Positions 18,059 through 27,389 of a stretch of DNA of 64,000 nt are shown piece by piece; within the stretch, counting starts at the first letter, position 1, and each line of letters opens with the position of its first letter. The stretch is from Xanthobacter agilis (GTDB lineage: Bacteria > Pseudomonadota > Alphaproteobacteria > Rhizobiales > Xanthobacteraceae), in the NCBI RefSeq assembly GCF_021730435.1, contig NZ_JABWGX010000007.1, positions 140,915 through 204,914 of the forward strand, given 5' to 3'. Under the pieces are notes generated by a model. That model saw only the letters and a list, made by a program, of their open reading frames with translations, was not told where the DNA came from and made no database searches. The translations under genes and the position numbers were made by a program.

Positions 18059-20845
18059 ATGCTCGAAAAAGTATTCGACCCCGCCTCCGTCGAGGCCCGC
18101 ATCGCCGCCGCCTGGGAGCAGGAGGGCGCTTTCCGCTGCGGCCGTCCGGAGCGCAAGGACAAGCCGGGCTTTTCCATCGTCATTCCGCCGCCGAACGTCA
18201 CCGGCTCCCTGCACATGGGCCATGCGCTCAACAACACGTTGCAGGATATCCTCGCGCGCTTCGAGCGGATGCGCGGCAAGGACGTGCTGTGGCAGCCGGG
18301 CACCGACCATGCGGGTATCGCCACGCAGATGGTGGTGGAACGCCAGCTCGCGGCCCAGAAGCTGCCGGGTCGCCGGGAGATGGGGCGCGCCGCCTTCATC
18401 GAGCGGGTGTGGACCTGGAAGGCGGAATCGGGCGGCACCATCGTCGGCCAGTTGAAGCGCCTCGGCGCGTCCTGCGACTGGTCGCGCGAGCGCTTCACCA
18501 TGGACGAAGGGCTGTCGCGCGCGGTCCTGAAAGTGTTCGTTCAGCTCTATCGCGAGGGGCTGATCTACAAGGACAAGCGCCTCGTCAATTGGGATCCCAA
18601 GCTCATCACCGCCATCTCGGATCTCGAGGTGGTGCCGGTGGAGACGAAGGGCAATCTCTGGCACCTGCGCTACCCGGTGGAGGGCGAGAAGGGCCGCTTC
18701 ATCGTGGTCGCCACCACCCGGCCCGAGACCATGCTCGGCGACACGGCGGTGGCGGTGCACCCGGAAGACGAGCGCTATCGCGACCTCGTGGGCAAGACCG
18801 TGATCCTGCCCCTGGTGGGCCGGCGCATTCCCATCGTGGCGGACGAGTATTCGGACCCGGAGAAGGGATCGGGCGCGGTCAAGATCACGCCGGCGCACGA
18901 TTTCAACGACTTCGAGGTGGGCAAGCGTCATGCGCTGCCGATGATCAACGTGCTCGATGCCGAGGCGCGCATCGACACCTCGGGTATTCGCGACGATCAT
19001 GCCGCCCGTCCCGAGGCCTATGTGGACACGCCTGATGCGGCGGGCATCCTGGCCCATCTCCAGGGCCTCGATCGGTTCGCGGCGCGCAAGCAGATCGTGG
19101 AGCTGCTCACCAATCTGGAGCTTCTGGAGAAGATCGAGCCGCACCCGCACATGGTGCCCCACGGTGACCGTTCCAACGTGGTCATCGAGCCCTGGTTGAC
19201 CGACCAATGGTATGTGGACGCCAAGACCCTGGCGCAGCCGGCGCTCGCGGCCGTGCGCGAGGGGCGCACCGGTTTCGTGCCCAAGAATTGGGAAAAGACC
19301 TATTTCGAGTGGCTGGAGAACATCCAGCCCTGGTGCGTCTCCCGCCAGCTTTGGTGGGGTCACCAGATCCCGGCGTGGTACGACCCCTTCGGCAACGTGT
19401 TCGTGGCGCTCGATGAAGACGAGGCGTTCGAACTCGCGCTCAAGCACGATGTGGGCAATGAGTCGCTGTCTGCCGAAGAGGCGCAGGAGCTGATCGGGAA
19501 CGCGGACAAGCGCGCCCAGTTCCTCACCCGCGACGAGGATGTGCTCGACACCTGGTTTTCGTCCGCCCTATGGCCGTTCTCGACCATGGGTTGGCCGGAC
19601 GATACGGCGGAGCTGAAGAAATTCTACCCCACCAGCGTGCTGGTGACAGGCTTCGACATCATCTTCTTCTGGGTGGCCCGGATGATGATGATGGGCCTGC
19701 ACTTTATGGACGGTGAGGTGCCGTTCAAGGACATTTACATCCACGCCCTCGTCCGCGACGAGAAGGGCGCCAAGATGTCGAAGTCCAAGGGCAACGTGAT
19801 CGATCCCCTCGACCTCGTGGACAAATACGGCGCCGACGCACTGCGCTTCACGCTTGCCGCCATGGCCGCCCAGGGGCGCGACATCAAGCTCGCCACCTCT
19901 CGGGTGGAAGGCTATCGCAACTTCGCGACCAAGCTTTGGAACGCGGTGCGCTTCGCCCAGATGAACGGGTGCGCGCGCGTTGCCGGCTTCGATCCGGCGA
20001 AGGTGGAGGCCCCGCTCAATCGCTGGATCATCGGCGAGGCGGCCCGCGCGACCCGCGAGGTGAGCGAGGCCATCTTGGCCTATCGCTTCAATGATGCGGC
20101 GGGCGCGGTCTATCGCTTCCTGTGGAACGTCTTCTGCGACTGGCATCTGGAATTGGCGAAGCCCGTGCTTTCCGGCCCCGACGGGGCGGCCAAGGACGAG
20201 ACCCGCGCCGCGACCGCCTATGTGCTCGATATGGCGATGGCGCTGTTGCACCCGTTCATGCCGTTCCTCACCGAGGAATTGTGGGCGGAGACGGGCAAGG
20301 AGGGGCCCGCGCGCGACAGCCTCCTGGCGCTGGCGCCGTGGCCGGACCTCTCCGGTCTGGAAGCGCCCGATGCCGAGGCCGAGGTGGGCTGGGTGGTGGA
20401 TCTCGTGACCGAGATCCGCTCGGTGCGCGCGGAAATGAATGTGCCGGCATCGGCCCAGGTGTCGCTGGTGCTGGTGCAGCCGGGCGCGGAGACCGCCGCG
20501 CGCGCCGCCCGGTGGGACGATGCCATTCGCCGTCTGGCCCGCCTCGGCGCGGTCAGCATCGCGGATGCCATGCCCGCCGAGTCGGTGCAGATGGTGGTGC
20601 GTGGCGAGGTGGCGGCCCTGCCGCTTGCTGGCGTGGTGGACCTTGCCGCCGAGCTGGTCCGCCTGAAAAAGGAAGAAGGCAAGCTCGACCAGGAGATTGC
20701 CCGCATCGACGCCAAGCTCGGCAATGAGAGCTTCGTGGCCCGCGCTCCGGAAGAGGTGGTGGAGGCGGAACGGGAAAAGCGCGCCGAATATGTCCTGCGC
20801 CAGGAGAAGGTGCGGGCCGCCATCCGCCAGCTTTCGGCGGCTTGA
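18059..20845 (+). CDS. valS: Valyl-tRNA synthetase
   Basis: Class I aminoacyl-tRNA synthetase that charges tRNA-Val. The HIGH-type motif appears as [10 protein letters not shown] near residue 50, the editing (CP1) domain follows, and the KMSKS motif as [13 protein letters not shown]. An anticodon-binding domain and a C-terminal coiled coil ([22 protein letters not shown]) complete the protein. At 928 residues it is full length. It is followed by a strong intrinsic terminator. Confidence 0.97.
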   Translation: MLEKVFDPASVEARIAAAWEQEGAFRCGRPERKDKPGFSIVIPPPNVTGSLHMGHALNNTLQDILARFERMRGKDVLWQPGTDHAGIATQMVVERQLAAQKLPGRREMGRAAFIERVWTWKAESGGTIVGQLKRLGASCDWSRERFTMDEGLSRAVLKVFVQLYREGLIYKDKRLVNWDPKLITAISDLEVVPVETKGNLWHLRYPVEGEKGRFIVVATTRPETMLGDTAVAVHPEDERYRDLVGKTVILPLVGRRIPIVADEYSDPEKGSGAVKITPAHDFNDFEVGKRHALPMINVLDAEARIDTSGIRDDHAARPEAYVDTPDAAGILAHLQGLDRFAARKQIVELLTNLELLEKIEPHPHMVPHGDRSNVVIEPWLTDQWYVDAKTLAQPALAAVREGRTGFVPKNWEKTYFEWLENIQPWCVSRQLWWGHQIPAWYDPFGNVFVALDEDEAFELALKHDVGNESLSAEEAQELIGNADKRAQFLTRDEDVLDTWFSSALWPFSTMGWPDDTAELKKFYPTSVLVTGFDIIFFWVARMMMMGLHFMDGEVPFKDIYIHALVRDEKGAKMSKSKGNVIDPLDLVDKYGADALRFTLAAMAAQGRDIKLATSRVEGYRNFATKLWNAVRFAQMNGCARVAGFDPAKVEAPLNRWIIGEAARATREVSEAILAYRFNDAAGAVYRFLWNVFCDWHLELAKPVLSGPDGAAKDETRAATAYVLDMAMALLHPFMPFLTEELWAETGKEGPARDSLLALAPWPDLSGLEAPDAEAEVGWVVDLVTEIRSVRAEMNVPASAQVSLVLVQPGAETAARAARWDDAIRRLARLGAVSIADAMPAESVQMVVRGEVAALPLAGVVDLAAELVRLKKEEGKLDQEIARIDAKLGNESFVARAPEEVVEAEREKRAEYVLRQEKVRAAIRQLSAA

Positions 20846-20918
20846 AAGGGCGCCCGGGCGTCATCCCCGGTCGCTGACGGCCTCCAGGGTCGTTTGCTCG
20901 CGTGGCGCGCGAGAGATC

Positions 20919-20951
20919 AAAGGCCCGTGCGCCTTCGCGCATGGGCCTTTT
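20919..20951 (+). terminator. Intrinsic terminator of valS
   Basis: A 14-bp stem (one G-T wobble): AAAGGCCCGTGCGC, loop CTTC, GCGCATGGGCCTTT, followed by T and GCC. It lies 73 nt after the valS stop. The A-tract before the stem would let it also act in the other direction. Confidence 0.85.
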
Positions 20952-21356
20952 GCCATGATAGGGTGTTGCCCTTTCGCCACAGCGATCCGGCGCGGCGCTC
21001 CTGGTGGCCGCCAGCCCGCGCAGCGGAAGGATTTCGGCGCCGCGCGCCCGGTTCTGCTGCATGTGACGGCAAAGTCACACCTCCATCGTTTCCATCGGCA
21101 CCTCCGTGCCACCGCCCCAAACGCCGCGATCCCGCCACAAAACGCCACGACACCAAAGGCCGGGACGAGGGCGGACAACGTAGCTCGGATGAGAACGTCC
21201 GATGGCCGCGTTGAAGGTAGGGTCCGGATGCGCACGCATTGGGTGACACAGGGGTTTGAAATGCGGAGCGCCACGGGTGGATGCCCCAGAGAGGTCGCGA
21301 CCTGGCCTTTCCTCGGCCCCGATATTGCCGCTGCCGCCTGCGATGACTTTCGCATC
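20952..21356 (+). other. Intergenic stretch before the ExoR-like gene
   Basis: About 400 nt with no convincing gene. An open frame continuous with the ExoR-like gene runs through it, but its translation lacks family similarity until the ATG at 21357, so upstream ATGs (for example 21261) are possible but less likely starts. It probably holds the promoter and leader of the ExoR-like gene. Confidence 0.45.
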
Positions 21357-22331
21357 ATGCAAGCGGATCGTCTTTCCAGCCTCAAAAGCCCCCTCGGGGG
21401 CGCGGACCGGTTTCAGCGCGTCCGGCGGATCGCCCGTGCCTCGGCGCGGGTGGCGGTCCGGGGGCGACGGGCGGCGGGCCTGTTCGCCGCGGGGATGATG
21501 GGCTTGTTGCTCGCGTCTCCGCCGGTCCAGGCGTTCGACGGCACCGCCCTCGACAGCAACATCAACGCGCCCCAGCATATCCAGCCGCTGACGCCGCCGG
21601 CGGATGTTCCGCTGGCGCCGGTGGCCCGCCCGGTGGACGAGGCCTTCCGGACCGGTGCGCAGGCGCTGCGGTCCGGCCAGACGGCCAAGGGGCTCGACGC
21701 GCTGGGCTACGCGGCGGCCCAGGGCCACGCGGCCGCGCAATGGAAGCTCGGTCGCATCTATGCCGATGGCGACGGGGTGAAGCGCGACGACGCCAAGGCC
21801 TTCAGCTATTTCAGCAAGATCGCCAATTCCCACGCCGACGACTATCCCGGCACGGCCCAGTCGCGATTTGTGGCCAGCGCGTTCGTGGCGCTCGGCGGCT
21901 ATTACCTGGAGGGCATTCCGGCTGCCGGCGTGAAGCGGGATCCGATCCGCGCGCGCGACATGTATTCCTATGCCGCCTCCTATTTCGGAGACGCGGACGC
22001 GCAATACCACCTCGGCAAGCTGTATCTCGACGGGGTGGGCGGACCGAAGGATGCGCGCAACGCCGGCCGCTGGCTGACGCTGGCGGCACAGAAAGGCCAG
22101 TTCGAGGCGCAGGCCATGCTCGGACAGCTTTTGTTCCGTGGCGACGAGGGGGTGCCCCGCCAGGCGGCCCGTGGCCTCATGTGGCTGACCCTGGCGCGGG
22201 ACGCGGCGGCCCGCCCGGAAGACCATTGGGTCGTCGTCCTGCACGAAGAAGTTTTCGCCGAAGCCTCCCCCGACGAGCGCGCCATGGCGCTCAGCTATCT
22301 GGAAAACTGGCTGAAGACGGCCAAGCGTTGA
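21357..22331 (+). CDS. ExoR-like periplasmic Sel1-repeat regulator
   Basis: A 324-residue protein with an N-terminal hydrophobic export segment (AAGLFAAGMMGLLLASPPVQA), then Sel1/TPR-like repeats: ALGYAAAQGHAAAQWKLGRIYADGDGV, a middle repeat ending YYLEGIPAAGVKRDPIRAR, YSYAASYFGDADAQYHLGKLYLDG, and WLTLAAQKGQFEAQAMLGQLLF. Repeat order and the SGIP/EGIP-type loop resemble ExoR, the periplasmic inhibitor of the ExoS-ChvI two-component system in rhizobia, which controls exopolysaccharide and motility. No exoS/chvI genes are in the window, so function is inferred from architecture alone. The N-terminal extension before the hydrophobic segment is longer than usual. Confidence 0.72.
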   Translation: MQADRLSSLKSPLGGADRFQRVRRIARASARVAVRGRRAAGLFAAGMMGLLLASPPVQAFDGTALDSNINAPQHIQPLTPPADVPLAPVARPVDEAFRTGAQALRSGQTAKGLDALGYAAAQGHAAAQWKLGRIYADGDGVKRDDAKAFSYFSKIANSHADDYPGTAQSRFVASAFVALGGYYLEGIPAAGVKRDPIRARDMYSYAASYFGDADAQYHLGKLYLDGVGGPKDARNAGRWLTLAAQKGQFEAQAMLGQLLFRGDEGVPRQAARGLMWLTLARDAAARPEDHWVVVLHEEVFAEASPDERAMALSYLENWLKTAKR

Positions 22332-22454
22332 GATCTCGGCCTGTCATTCCCGGCTCCGGCCATGCCCGGGGCGGCGGGGGAGCGTCGTAGTGGGTGTGAG
22401 CCTCCCGGCTTGGCGGGGGCGCCGCCTCGGACTGGGCCGAGGTCGGCGGAGAGC

Positions 22455-22820
22455 TCAAAGCACAAAGCTTCTGCTGGTCAGCGTCGAGACACCGGTAAGC
22501 TCGATCGAAAGGTCCGCCACGCGGTCGCCGTTGGTGTCCGCTGCGACGATGCCGTGGCTGACGCGCAATTGGCCGGCTTCTCCGGAGAACGCCGACGCGC
22601 CGATGAAGACGAATGCGTCGTTGCTGGTGCCGTCGATGGTGTTGGCGTCGATGCCAGACAGATCAATATGGTCTCCCTGGAACGCTGAGAAGTCGGAGAT
22701 CGTATCCTGGCTGAGCGAGGTGGAGTCCGAGATCGCCGTGTAGACGAAGATGTCGTTGCCGTCGCCTCCTATGAGGATGTCGTTGCCCTCGCTGCCTTCG
22801 ATGAGGCCGAGACGACCGGC
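22455..22820 (-). pseudogene. Relic of an RTX/serralysin-type calcium-binding C-terminus
   Basis: Read on the complement, a 121-codon open stretch ends in a proper TGA but has no start codon, and an in-frame TGA (22821-22823) closes it upstream. The translation has two calcium-binding nonapeptide-type repeats (GSEGNDILI, GGDGNDIFV). They are followed by the M10 serralysin-type secretion domain: DTISDFSAFQGDHIDLSGID, AFVFIGASAFSGEAGQLRV and TNGDRVADLSIELTGV. Such domains are the C-terminal export signals of proteins secreted by type I systems. The N-terminal body is missing, and the GFA gene begins 22 nt further on. I read it as a decayed gene end, not a working gene. Confidence 0.8.
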
Positions 22821-22842
22821 TCAAGCAAGACGAGTGATGGAT

Positions 22843-23268
22843 CTACGCTGGATCTGCTGGTGCTTCCGCTGCGTGGCGCGGCAGGCCGGGACCGAGGCCG
22901 TCGCTCATGGCGAGGGCGGTTGTGGTCCAGATGTGGTGTGTTGGCGTCAGCCGATCCGGCAAATCCAGGGTGCCGATGGTGACGTCCACCGCCGCCTCGC
23001 TGGCCATGTCGAACAGGATCGGGCTGCCGCAACTGCCGCAGAAGCCGCGTTGGACGCCCGCAGACGAGGCGTAGGTCGTCAACGCCCCGTGCGTCACGTC
23101 GAAATCCCCGCGCGCCACGGTGGCCCAGGGCAGGGCGCTCGAGCCGGAGATGCGCTGGCACATGCTGCAATGGCACCAATAGGCGCTCTGAACCCGGCGG
23201 AGCCGATAGCGCAGGGCGCCGCACAGGCAGCCGCCCTCCAGAGGTGCGGGGGTATCGCTGGTATGCAT
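22843..23268 (-). CDS. GFA-family (glutathione-dependent formaldehyde-activating-like) zinc protein
   Basis: A 141-residue protein with the family's cysteine layout: GGCLCGALRY, CHCSMCQRISGS and FCGSCGSPILF, which bind two structural or catalytic zinc ions. Members include the Gfa enzyme and many proteins of unknown role, so formaldehyde/glutathione activity is not certain. The gene starts 3 nt after the exonuclease III stop, so the two are probably one operon. Just downstream lies the RTX relic, and the last residues (PRHAAEAPADPA) are not conserved, so its 3' end may have been altered by the event that made the relic. Confidence 0.85.
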   Translation of the reverse strand: MHTSDTPAPLEGGCLCGALRYRLRRVQSAYWCHCSMCQRISGSSALPWATVARGDFDVTHGALTTYASSAGVQRGFCGSCGSPILFDMASEAAVDVTIGTLDLPDRLTPTHHIWTTTALAMSDGLGPGLPRHAAEAPADPA

Positions 23269-23271
23269 CGG

Positions 23272-24060
23272 TCAGGCCGCGATGGCGAAATCGGCCCAGA
23301 CGGGCACATGGTCGGAGGGCTTTTCCCAAGCGCGCACATGCTTGTCGATGCCGGTGGCGATCAGGCGGTCCGCCGCCTGGGGTGACAGCAGCAGGTGGTC
23401 GATGCGGATGCCGTTGTCCCGCTGCCAGGCACCCGCCTGGTAGTCCCAGAAGGTAAAGGTGCGCGCCGCATCGGTGCTGGCGCGGATGGCATCGGTGAGA
23501 CCGAGATTCAAAAGCGTGCGGAAGCTCTTGCGGGTGCGCGGCAGGAACAGGGCGTCGCCCGCCCAAGCGGCCGGATCGGCGGCGTCGATGGCGGCCGGAA
23601 TCACGTTGAAGTCGCCGGCGAGAATCAAGGGCTCCTCCAGCTTCAGGCGGTCGGCCGTGAAGGCATGGAGGCGATCCATGAAGCCGAGCTTGTAGGGGTA
23701 TTTCTCGGTGTCGGGCGGGTTGCCGTTGGGCAGATAGATGCAGGCCACCCGCACCACCCCGCTTTTGACCGACACCACCGCCTCGATGAAGCGGGCCTGT
23801 TCATCGCCATCATCGCCGGCCAAGCCATGGGTCACGTCTTCCAGCGGCAATTTGGAGAGCAGGGCTACGCCATTGAAGGTCTTCTGCCCGTGCACGGAGA
23901 CATTGTAGCCGAGTTGCTCGAACGGCTCCCTGGGGAAGGCATCGGTCTGGCACTTGATCTCCTGGAGGCACACCACATCCGGGCGCGCCTCGTTCAGCCA
24001 CGCCACCGCATGGTCGAGCCGCTGGCGGATGGAGTTCACATTCCAGGTGGCGATGCGCAT
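23272..24060 (-). CDS. xthA: Exodeoxyribonuclease III
   Basis: AP endonuclease/3'-5' exonuclease of base-excision repair. At 262 residues it has the full set of motifs: TWNVNSIRQRL (Asn), VVCLQEIKC (Glu metal ligand), YLPNGNPP, LAGDFNVIP (Asp/Asn), GIRIDHLLLS and the final SDHVPVWADF (catalytic His). AAGGAGAG lies a good distance before ATG 24060, ruling out the longer frame. It heads a two-gene unit with the GFA gene. In many Rhizobiales xthA is next to erpA; here an O-acetylation module lies between them. Confidence 0.95.
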   Translation of the reverse strand: MRIATWNVNSIRQRLDHAVAWLNEARPDVVCLQEIKCQTDAFPREPFEQLGYNVSVHGQKTFNGVALLSKLPLEDVTHGLAGDDGDEQARFIEAVVSVKSGVVRVACIYLPNGNPPDTEKYPYKLGFMDRLHAFTADRLKLEEPLILAGDFNVIPAAIDAADPAAWAGDALFLPRTRKSFRTLLNLGLTDAIRASTDAARTFTFWDYQAGAWQRDNGIRIDHLLLSPQAADRLIATGIDKHVRAWEKPSDHVPVWADFAIAA

Positions 24061-24241
24061 GGGGCAGCTCTCCTTCAAGATCCCGCGTTGCGGGCGCGCA
24101 AGCATACTCCGCCACGCCGGCCGGGCAACGGGGTAGAGGGCCGCCGTTCCCGCTCCAGGGCTGGAAAGAGGCCGCAAAGGGTTGCGGCGATGGCCAAAGG
24201 GTGGCATGCACGGGGCTTGCCGATGCATGGATGGCGGCCTT

Positions 24242-25648
24242 ATGACGTTCGCGTCGATCGAGTTTCTATTCTATTTTTTCCCGCTCTTTCTCGTCTGCTA
24301 CTTCTCCGCGAAGACGATTCAGACGCGGAATTACATTTTTTTGGCCTTCTCGCTGGTCTTTTACGCAGCGGGATATACGCCGCACATCCTCATTCTCTTA
24401 TTTTCCGTCAGCGTGAACTTCTTCCTGGCCCGCGCCATCGACCGCCGGGATGGCGCACGCCGCAAGCGGGTTCTGGCGCTCGGGGTTGCCTTCAATCTGA
24501 TCTTGCTGGGCATTTTCAAATATACGGGCTTCCTGGTGGAGAATATGAATGTTCTCCTGGAGTCCGTGCATCTTGCCTTGCCCGTTCCGCGGATTTCGCT
24601 GCCCCTTGGAATCTCATTTTATTCATTCCATGCGATTTCGTATCTTGCCGACATTTACAAGCGGAAGGTGAAGGTCAATTCAGATCCCGCCCAGTTCGGC
24701 CTTTACATGTGCATGTTCCCGCAGCTTGTGGCCGGGCCCATCGTGCGCTATTCCACCGTGGCGCGGCAGCTCGGGCAAAGGCGCACCACCTGGGGCCGCT
24801 TTTCCGCCGGGGCACGGCTGTTCGCCATTGGTCTCGCGTGGAAGGTGCTGATCGCCGACGAGGTGTCGCGTCTGGTGGTGGGCGTGTTCGATGCCACCAC
24901 CAACCCCACTTTCGTGGAGGCGTGGCTGGGGCTTTACGCCTATACGGTGCAGATCTATTTTGATTTCGCGGGCTATTCGACCATGGCGGTGGGCCTTGGC
25001 GTCATGGTGGGGTTCGCGCTGCCGCGCAACTTCCGGCTGCCCTACACCGCGCGCTCGATCACCGACTTCTGGCGCCGCTGGCACATGAGCCTTTCGGCGT
25101 TCCTGCGGGACTATCTCTACATTCCGCTCGGGGGAAACCGGCGCGGGGCGCTGCGGACTTATTTCAACCTCTCGGCGGTGTTCCTGCTGTGCGGCCTATG
25201 GCACGGGGCGAGCTGGAATTTCGTCATCTGGGGCGCCCATCATGGCGCCTTCCTCATCATCGAGCGGGCGTTTCTCGGGCGATGGCTGAAGCGGCTGCCG
25301 GATGCGCTCTCCCATCTTTACGCCGTGGTCGTTGTGATGCTGGGGTGGGTCTGGTTCCGAGCCGAGACGCTGCCCGGCGCCCTCGACCTGTTCGCCGGAT
25401 TGTCCGGGGCCAACGGCTTTTATCGGCCGTCCATGGCGCTGGGCTTCGGGCTCCATGCGCTGTCGATCACGGCCTTGGTGGTGGGCGGGCTCCTGGGCTT
25501 CTTCCGCTGGCGGCGCTGGACGGTGCTCTCGGGGGAGGGGCGGGCGGCGACTGCCAGCGATTTTGCCCTGATCGGAGCGCTCCTGGTTTTAAGCGTGGTC
25601 TGGGTGGGCGGCACGGTGCCGACGCCGTTCCTCTATTACCGGTTCTGA
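24242..25648 (+). CDS. MBOAT-family membrane O-acyltransferase (AlgI-like)
   Basis: A 468-residue polytopic enzyme of the MBOAT family, most like AlgI. It moves acetyl groups from the cytoplasm across the inner membrane for polysaccharide O-acetylation. Visible marks are IEFLFYFFPLFLV at the N-terminus, PLGISFYSFHAISYLADIYK, PQLVAGPIVRY, the DFWRRWHMSLSAFLRDYLYIPLGGNR signature and CGLWHGASWNFVIWG with the conserved catalytic His. It is followed 12 nt later by a periplasmic SGNH/AlgX-like gene, its usual partner. The first 400 nt are richer in A/T than neighbouring genes, which fits acquisition from elsewhere. Which polysaccharide is acetylated is unknown; no synthesis genes are adjacent. Confidence 0.9.
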   Translation: MTFASIEFLFYFFPLFLVCYFSAKTIQTRNYIFLAFSLVFYAAGYTPHILILLFSVSVNFFLARAIDRRDGARRKRVLALGVAFNLILLGIFKYTGFLVENMNVLLESVHLALPVPRISLPLGISFYSFHAISYLADIYKRKVKVNSDPAQFGLYMCMFPQLVAGPIVRYSTVARQLGQRRTTWGRFSAGARLFAIGLAWKVLIADEVSRLVVGVFDATTNPTFVEAWLGLYAYTVQIYFDFAGYSTMAVGLGVMVGFALPRNFRLPYTARSITDFWRRWHMSLSAFLRDYLYIPLGGNRRGALRTYFNLSAVFLLCGLWHGASWNFVIWGAHHGAFLIIERAFLGRWLKRLPDALSHLYAVVVVMLGWVWFRAETLPGALDLFAGLSGANGFYRPSMALGFGLHALSITALVVGGLLGFFRWRRWTVLSGEGRAATASDFALIGALLVLSVVWVGGTVPTPFLYYRF

Positions 25649-25660
25649 GGGGCGGGCGTC

Positions 25661-26830
25661 ATGAACCTGCTGTCGCGTCACCGTCGCTATCTGGGGACCC
25701 TCGTCGCCGGCATCTTCGGCCTGCTGCTGCTCTCGAATGTCATTCCCGATCCCCTGGGCGGCTGGAAGGTGCGCACCCCCATGGAGGCCGATTGGGGGCT
25801 GCTGAAGCGGGTGCAGGTGATGCTGCGCAATGCGCCGGCCTTCGTGAACGACAATTTCGGCTTCCGCGCCAGCCTGCCGGTGCTGCGCCGCACCCTTCGC
25901 GAGGCGCTCGCGTCTCCCGACAGCTACCCCATCTATGCGGGACGTGACGGCCAGCTTTTCTGGGGCCTGGAGCGCACGCCCGAGCAGTCCTCCGGCGCCG
26001 TGGTGCGGTCGGTGGAGGTGGCTCGGTTCGTGACCATGATCGGGGTGATGCAGCGCCAGCTTCAGCCGCTCGGCACCAAGGTGGTGGTGGCGCTTCCGCC
26101 CAACGCCCAATCGGTGGAACTGGAGGCGCTGCCCGCCTGGAACGATCTTCTGCGTTATCCCACCACCGAATATGACGCGGCCTTGGCCGGACTGAGGGCG
26201 GAAGGCGTGAGCGCCGTGGACCTGAGGCAGGTGCTGCGCGACAGTCCGCGGCCGCGCTACCTGCTCACCGACACCCATTGGAACGAGCGCAGTTCCCTGC
26301 TCGCCTTCAATGCGGTGATGGTGGCCGCCGGCCACGCCGACTGGCAGGTGAACCCCGCCGGGGTGGTGGGGCTGCCGGTGCCCATGGGCCGGCGTGGCGA
26401 TCTGCTGCGCGCCATGCGCATGCCGCCGGAAGTGAAGGAGGAGAATTTCAAGCTCCGCCTGAAGGATCGCGCCGGCGATGCGCGGCCGGACCCGGCCCTG
26501 ACCCATCACAACACGCACCCCGCCTTCCGCTCCGTCGCGCGGGATTACGCGGCGACCGGCGCACGGGTGCTGATCCTCGGCGATTCGTTCAGCGCTGGGC
26601 TATGGCCGCGCCTGTTCGTGAATGGGGATGTGAGCGTGGTGGGGTGGATGCACGCCTCCCACACCGTGACCGGCACCTGCGACTTCAATTTCGACGATGT
26701 GGTGCGGTTCAAGCCGGATCTGTTGATCTACGCGCGCACCGAGCGCTTCTTCGTGTGCCCGCCCCACGCTTGGCCGGTGGGGCTTCCGGAACCGGATCCC
26801 AATGCCGTTCCTGCCGGCGCGGCGCCATGA
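25661..26830 (+). CDS. AlgX/AlgJ-like periplasmic O-acetyltransferase (SGNH fold)
   Basis: A 389-residue protein with one N-terminal membrane anchor (LGTLVAGIFGLLLLSNVI) and a periplasmic SGNH-hydrolase-like domain. The family's TDTHWNERS motif (Asp/His of the catalytic triad) and LILGDSFSAG (nucleophile Ser) are both present. AlgJ/AlgX proteins receive the acetyl group from their MBOAT partner and pass it to the polymer, which fits the gene directly upstream. The intact triad suggests an active enzyme. The C-terminus lacks the extra carbohydrate-binding module of AlgX, so AlgJ-like is the closer comparison. Confidence 0.85.
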   Translation: MNLLSRHRRYLGTLVAGIFGLLLLSNVIPDPLGGWKVRTPMEADWGLLKRVQVMLRNAPAFVNDNFGFRASLPVLRRTLREALASPDSYPIYAGRDGQLFWGLERTPEQSSGAVVRSVEVARFVTMIGVMQRQLQPLGTKVVVALPPNAQSVELEALPAWNDLLRYPTTEYDAALAGLRAEGVSAVDLRQVLRDSPRPRYLLTDTHWNERSSLLAFNAVMVAAGHADWQVNPAGVVGLPVPMGRRGDLLRAMRMPPEVKEENFKLRLKDRAGDARPDPALTHHNTHPAFRSVARDYAATGARVLILGDSFSAGLWPRLFVNGDVSVVGWMHASHTVTGTCDFNFDDVVRFKPDLLIYARTERFFVCPPHAWPVGLPEPDPNAVPAGAAP

Positions 26831-26909
26831 CGACCGCAGATCCTCCGGCTGCGGCAGGCGAGGGGCCTGCCGCTCGGGGGCCTGTGGGAGAGTATGCGTC
26901 AGCGTGCGG

Positions 26910-27281
26910 TCAGACCGCGAAGCTGGACCCGCAGCCGCACTTGGCGGTGGCCATGGGATTGCTGATCTTGAAGGCGGAGCCCATCAGATCGGCCACATAA
27001 TCGAGCTGGGAGCCCTTGATGTAGTCGAGGGAGATCCGATCGACCACGATCTTGGCGCCTTCCTTCTCGATGACGAGGTCGTCGGCTTCCTGCACCGTCG
27101 TCATGTCGTACTTGTATGAAAAACCGGAACAGCCGCCGCCCTCCACGGACAGCCGCAGGAAGGTGCCTTCCGGCTCGGAGGAAAGGATGTGGCGGATGCG
27201 GCGGGCGGCCGCATCGGTGACGACGAAATCGAGAGCCTCGGCAGACGCGGGCTCCTGGGCGGTAGCGAGTGTGGCGTCCAT
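26910..27281 (-). CDS. erpA: Iron-sulfur cluster insertion protein ErpA (HesB/IscA family)
   Basis: A 123-residue A-type carrier that delivers iron-sulfur clusters to apo-proteins. The three ligand cysteines are in GGGCSGF and the C-terminal KCGCGSSF. The conserved YKYDMTTVQEADDLVIEKEG and SLDYIKGSQLDYV segments are also present. The short N-terminal extension before the domain is common in Rhizobiales members. It is divergent from dgt, a very common alphaproteobacterial pairing; the 108 nt between them should hold both promoters. Confidence 0.93.
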   Translation of the reverse strand: MDATLATAQEPASAEALDFVVTDAAARRIRHILSSEPEGTFLRLSVEGGGCSGFSYKYDMTTVQEADDLVIEKEGAKIVVDRISLDYIKGSQLDYVADLMGSAFKISNPMATAKCGCGSSFAV

Positions 27282-27389
27282 GGTATCAACTTTATGAAAT
27301 GAAGCTGGCAATGACCCACAAGGTAAGCCCAGAACCATTCGAGTTAAAGGGCGATGGGCACAAAAAGCCCAATTCGGGAGGAGCATGAC

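Noticed and set aside
22769..23566. A 265-codon minus-strand frame over the GFA gene and the xthA 3' end
   Set aside because: Overlaps two well-supported genes in another frame and has no motif; it is a shadow.
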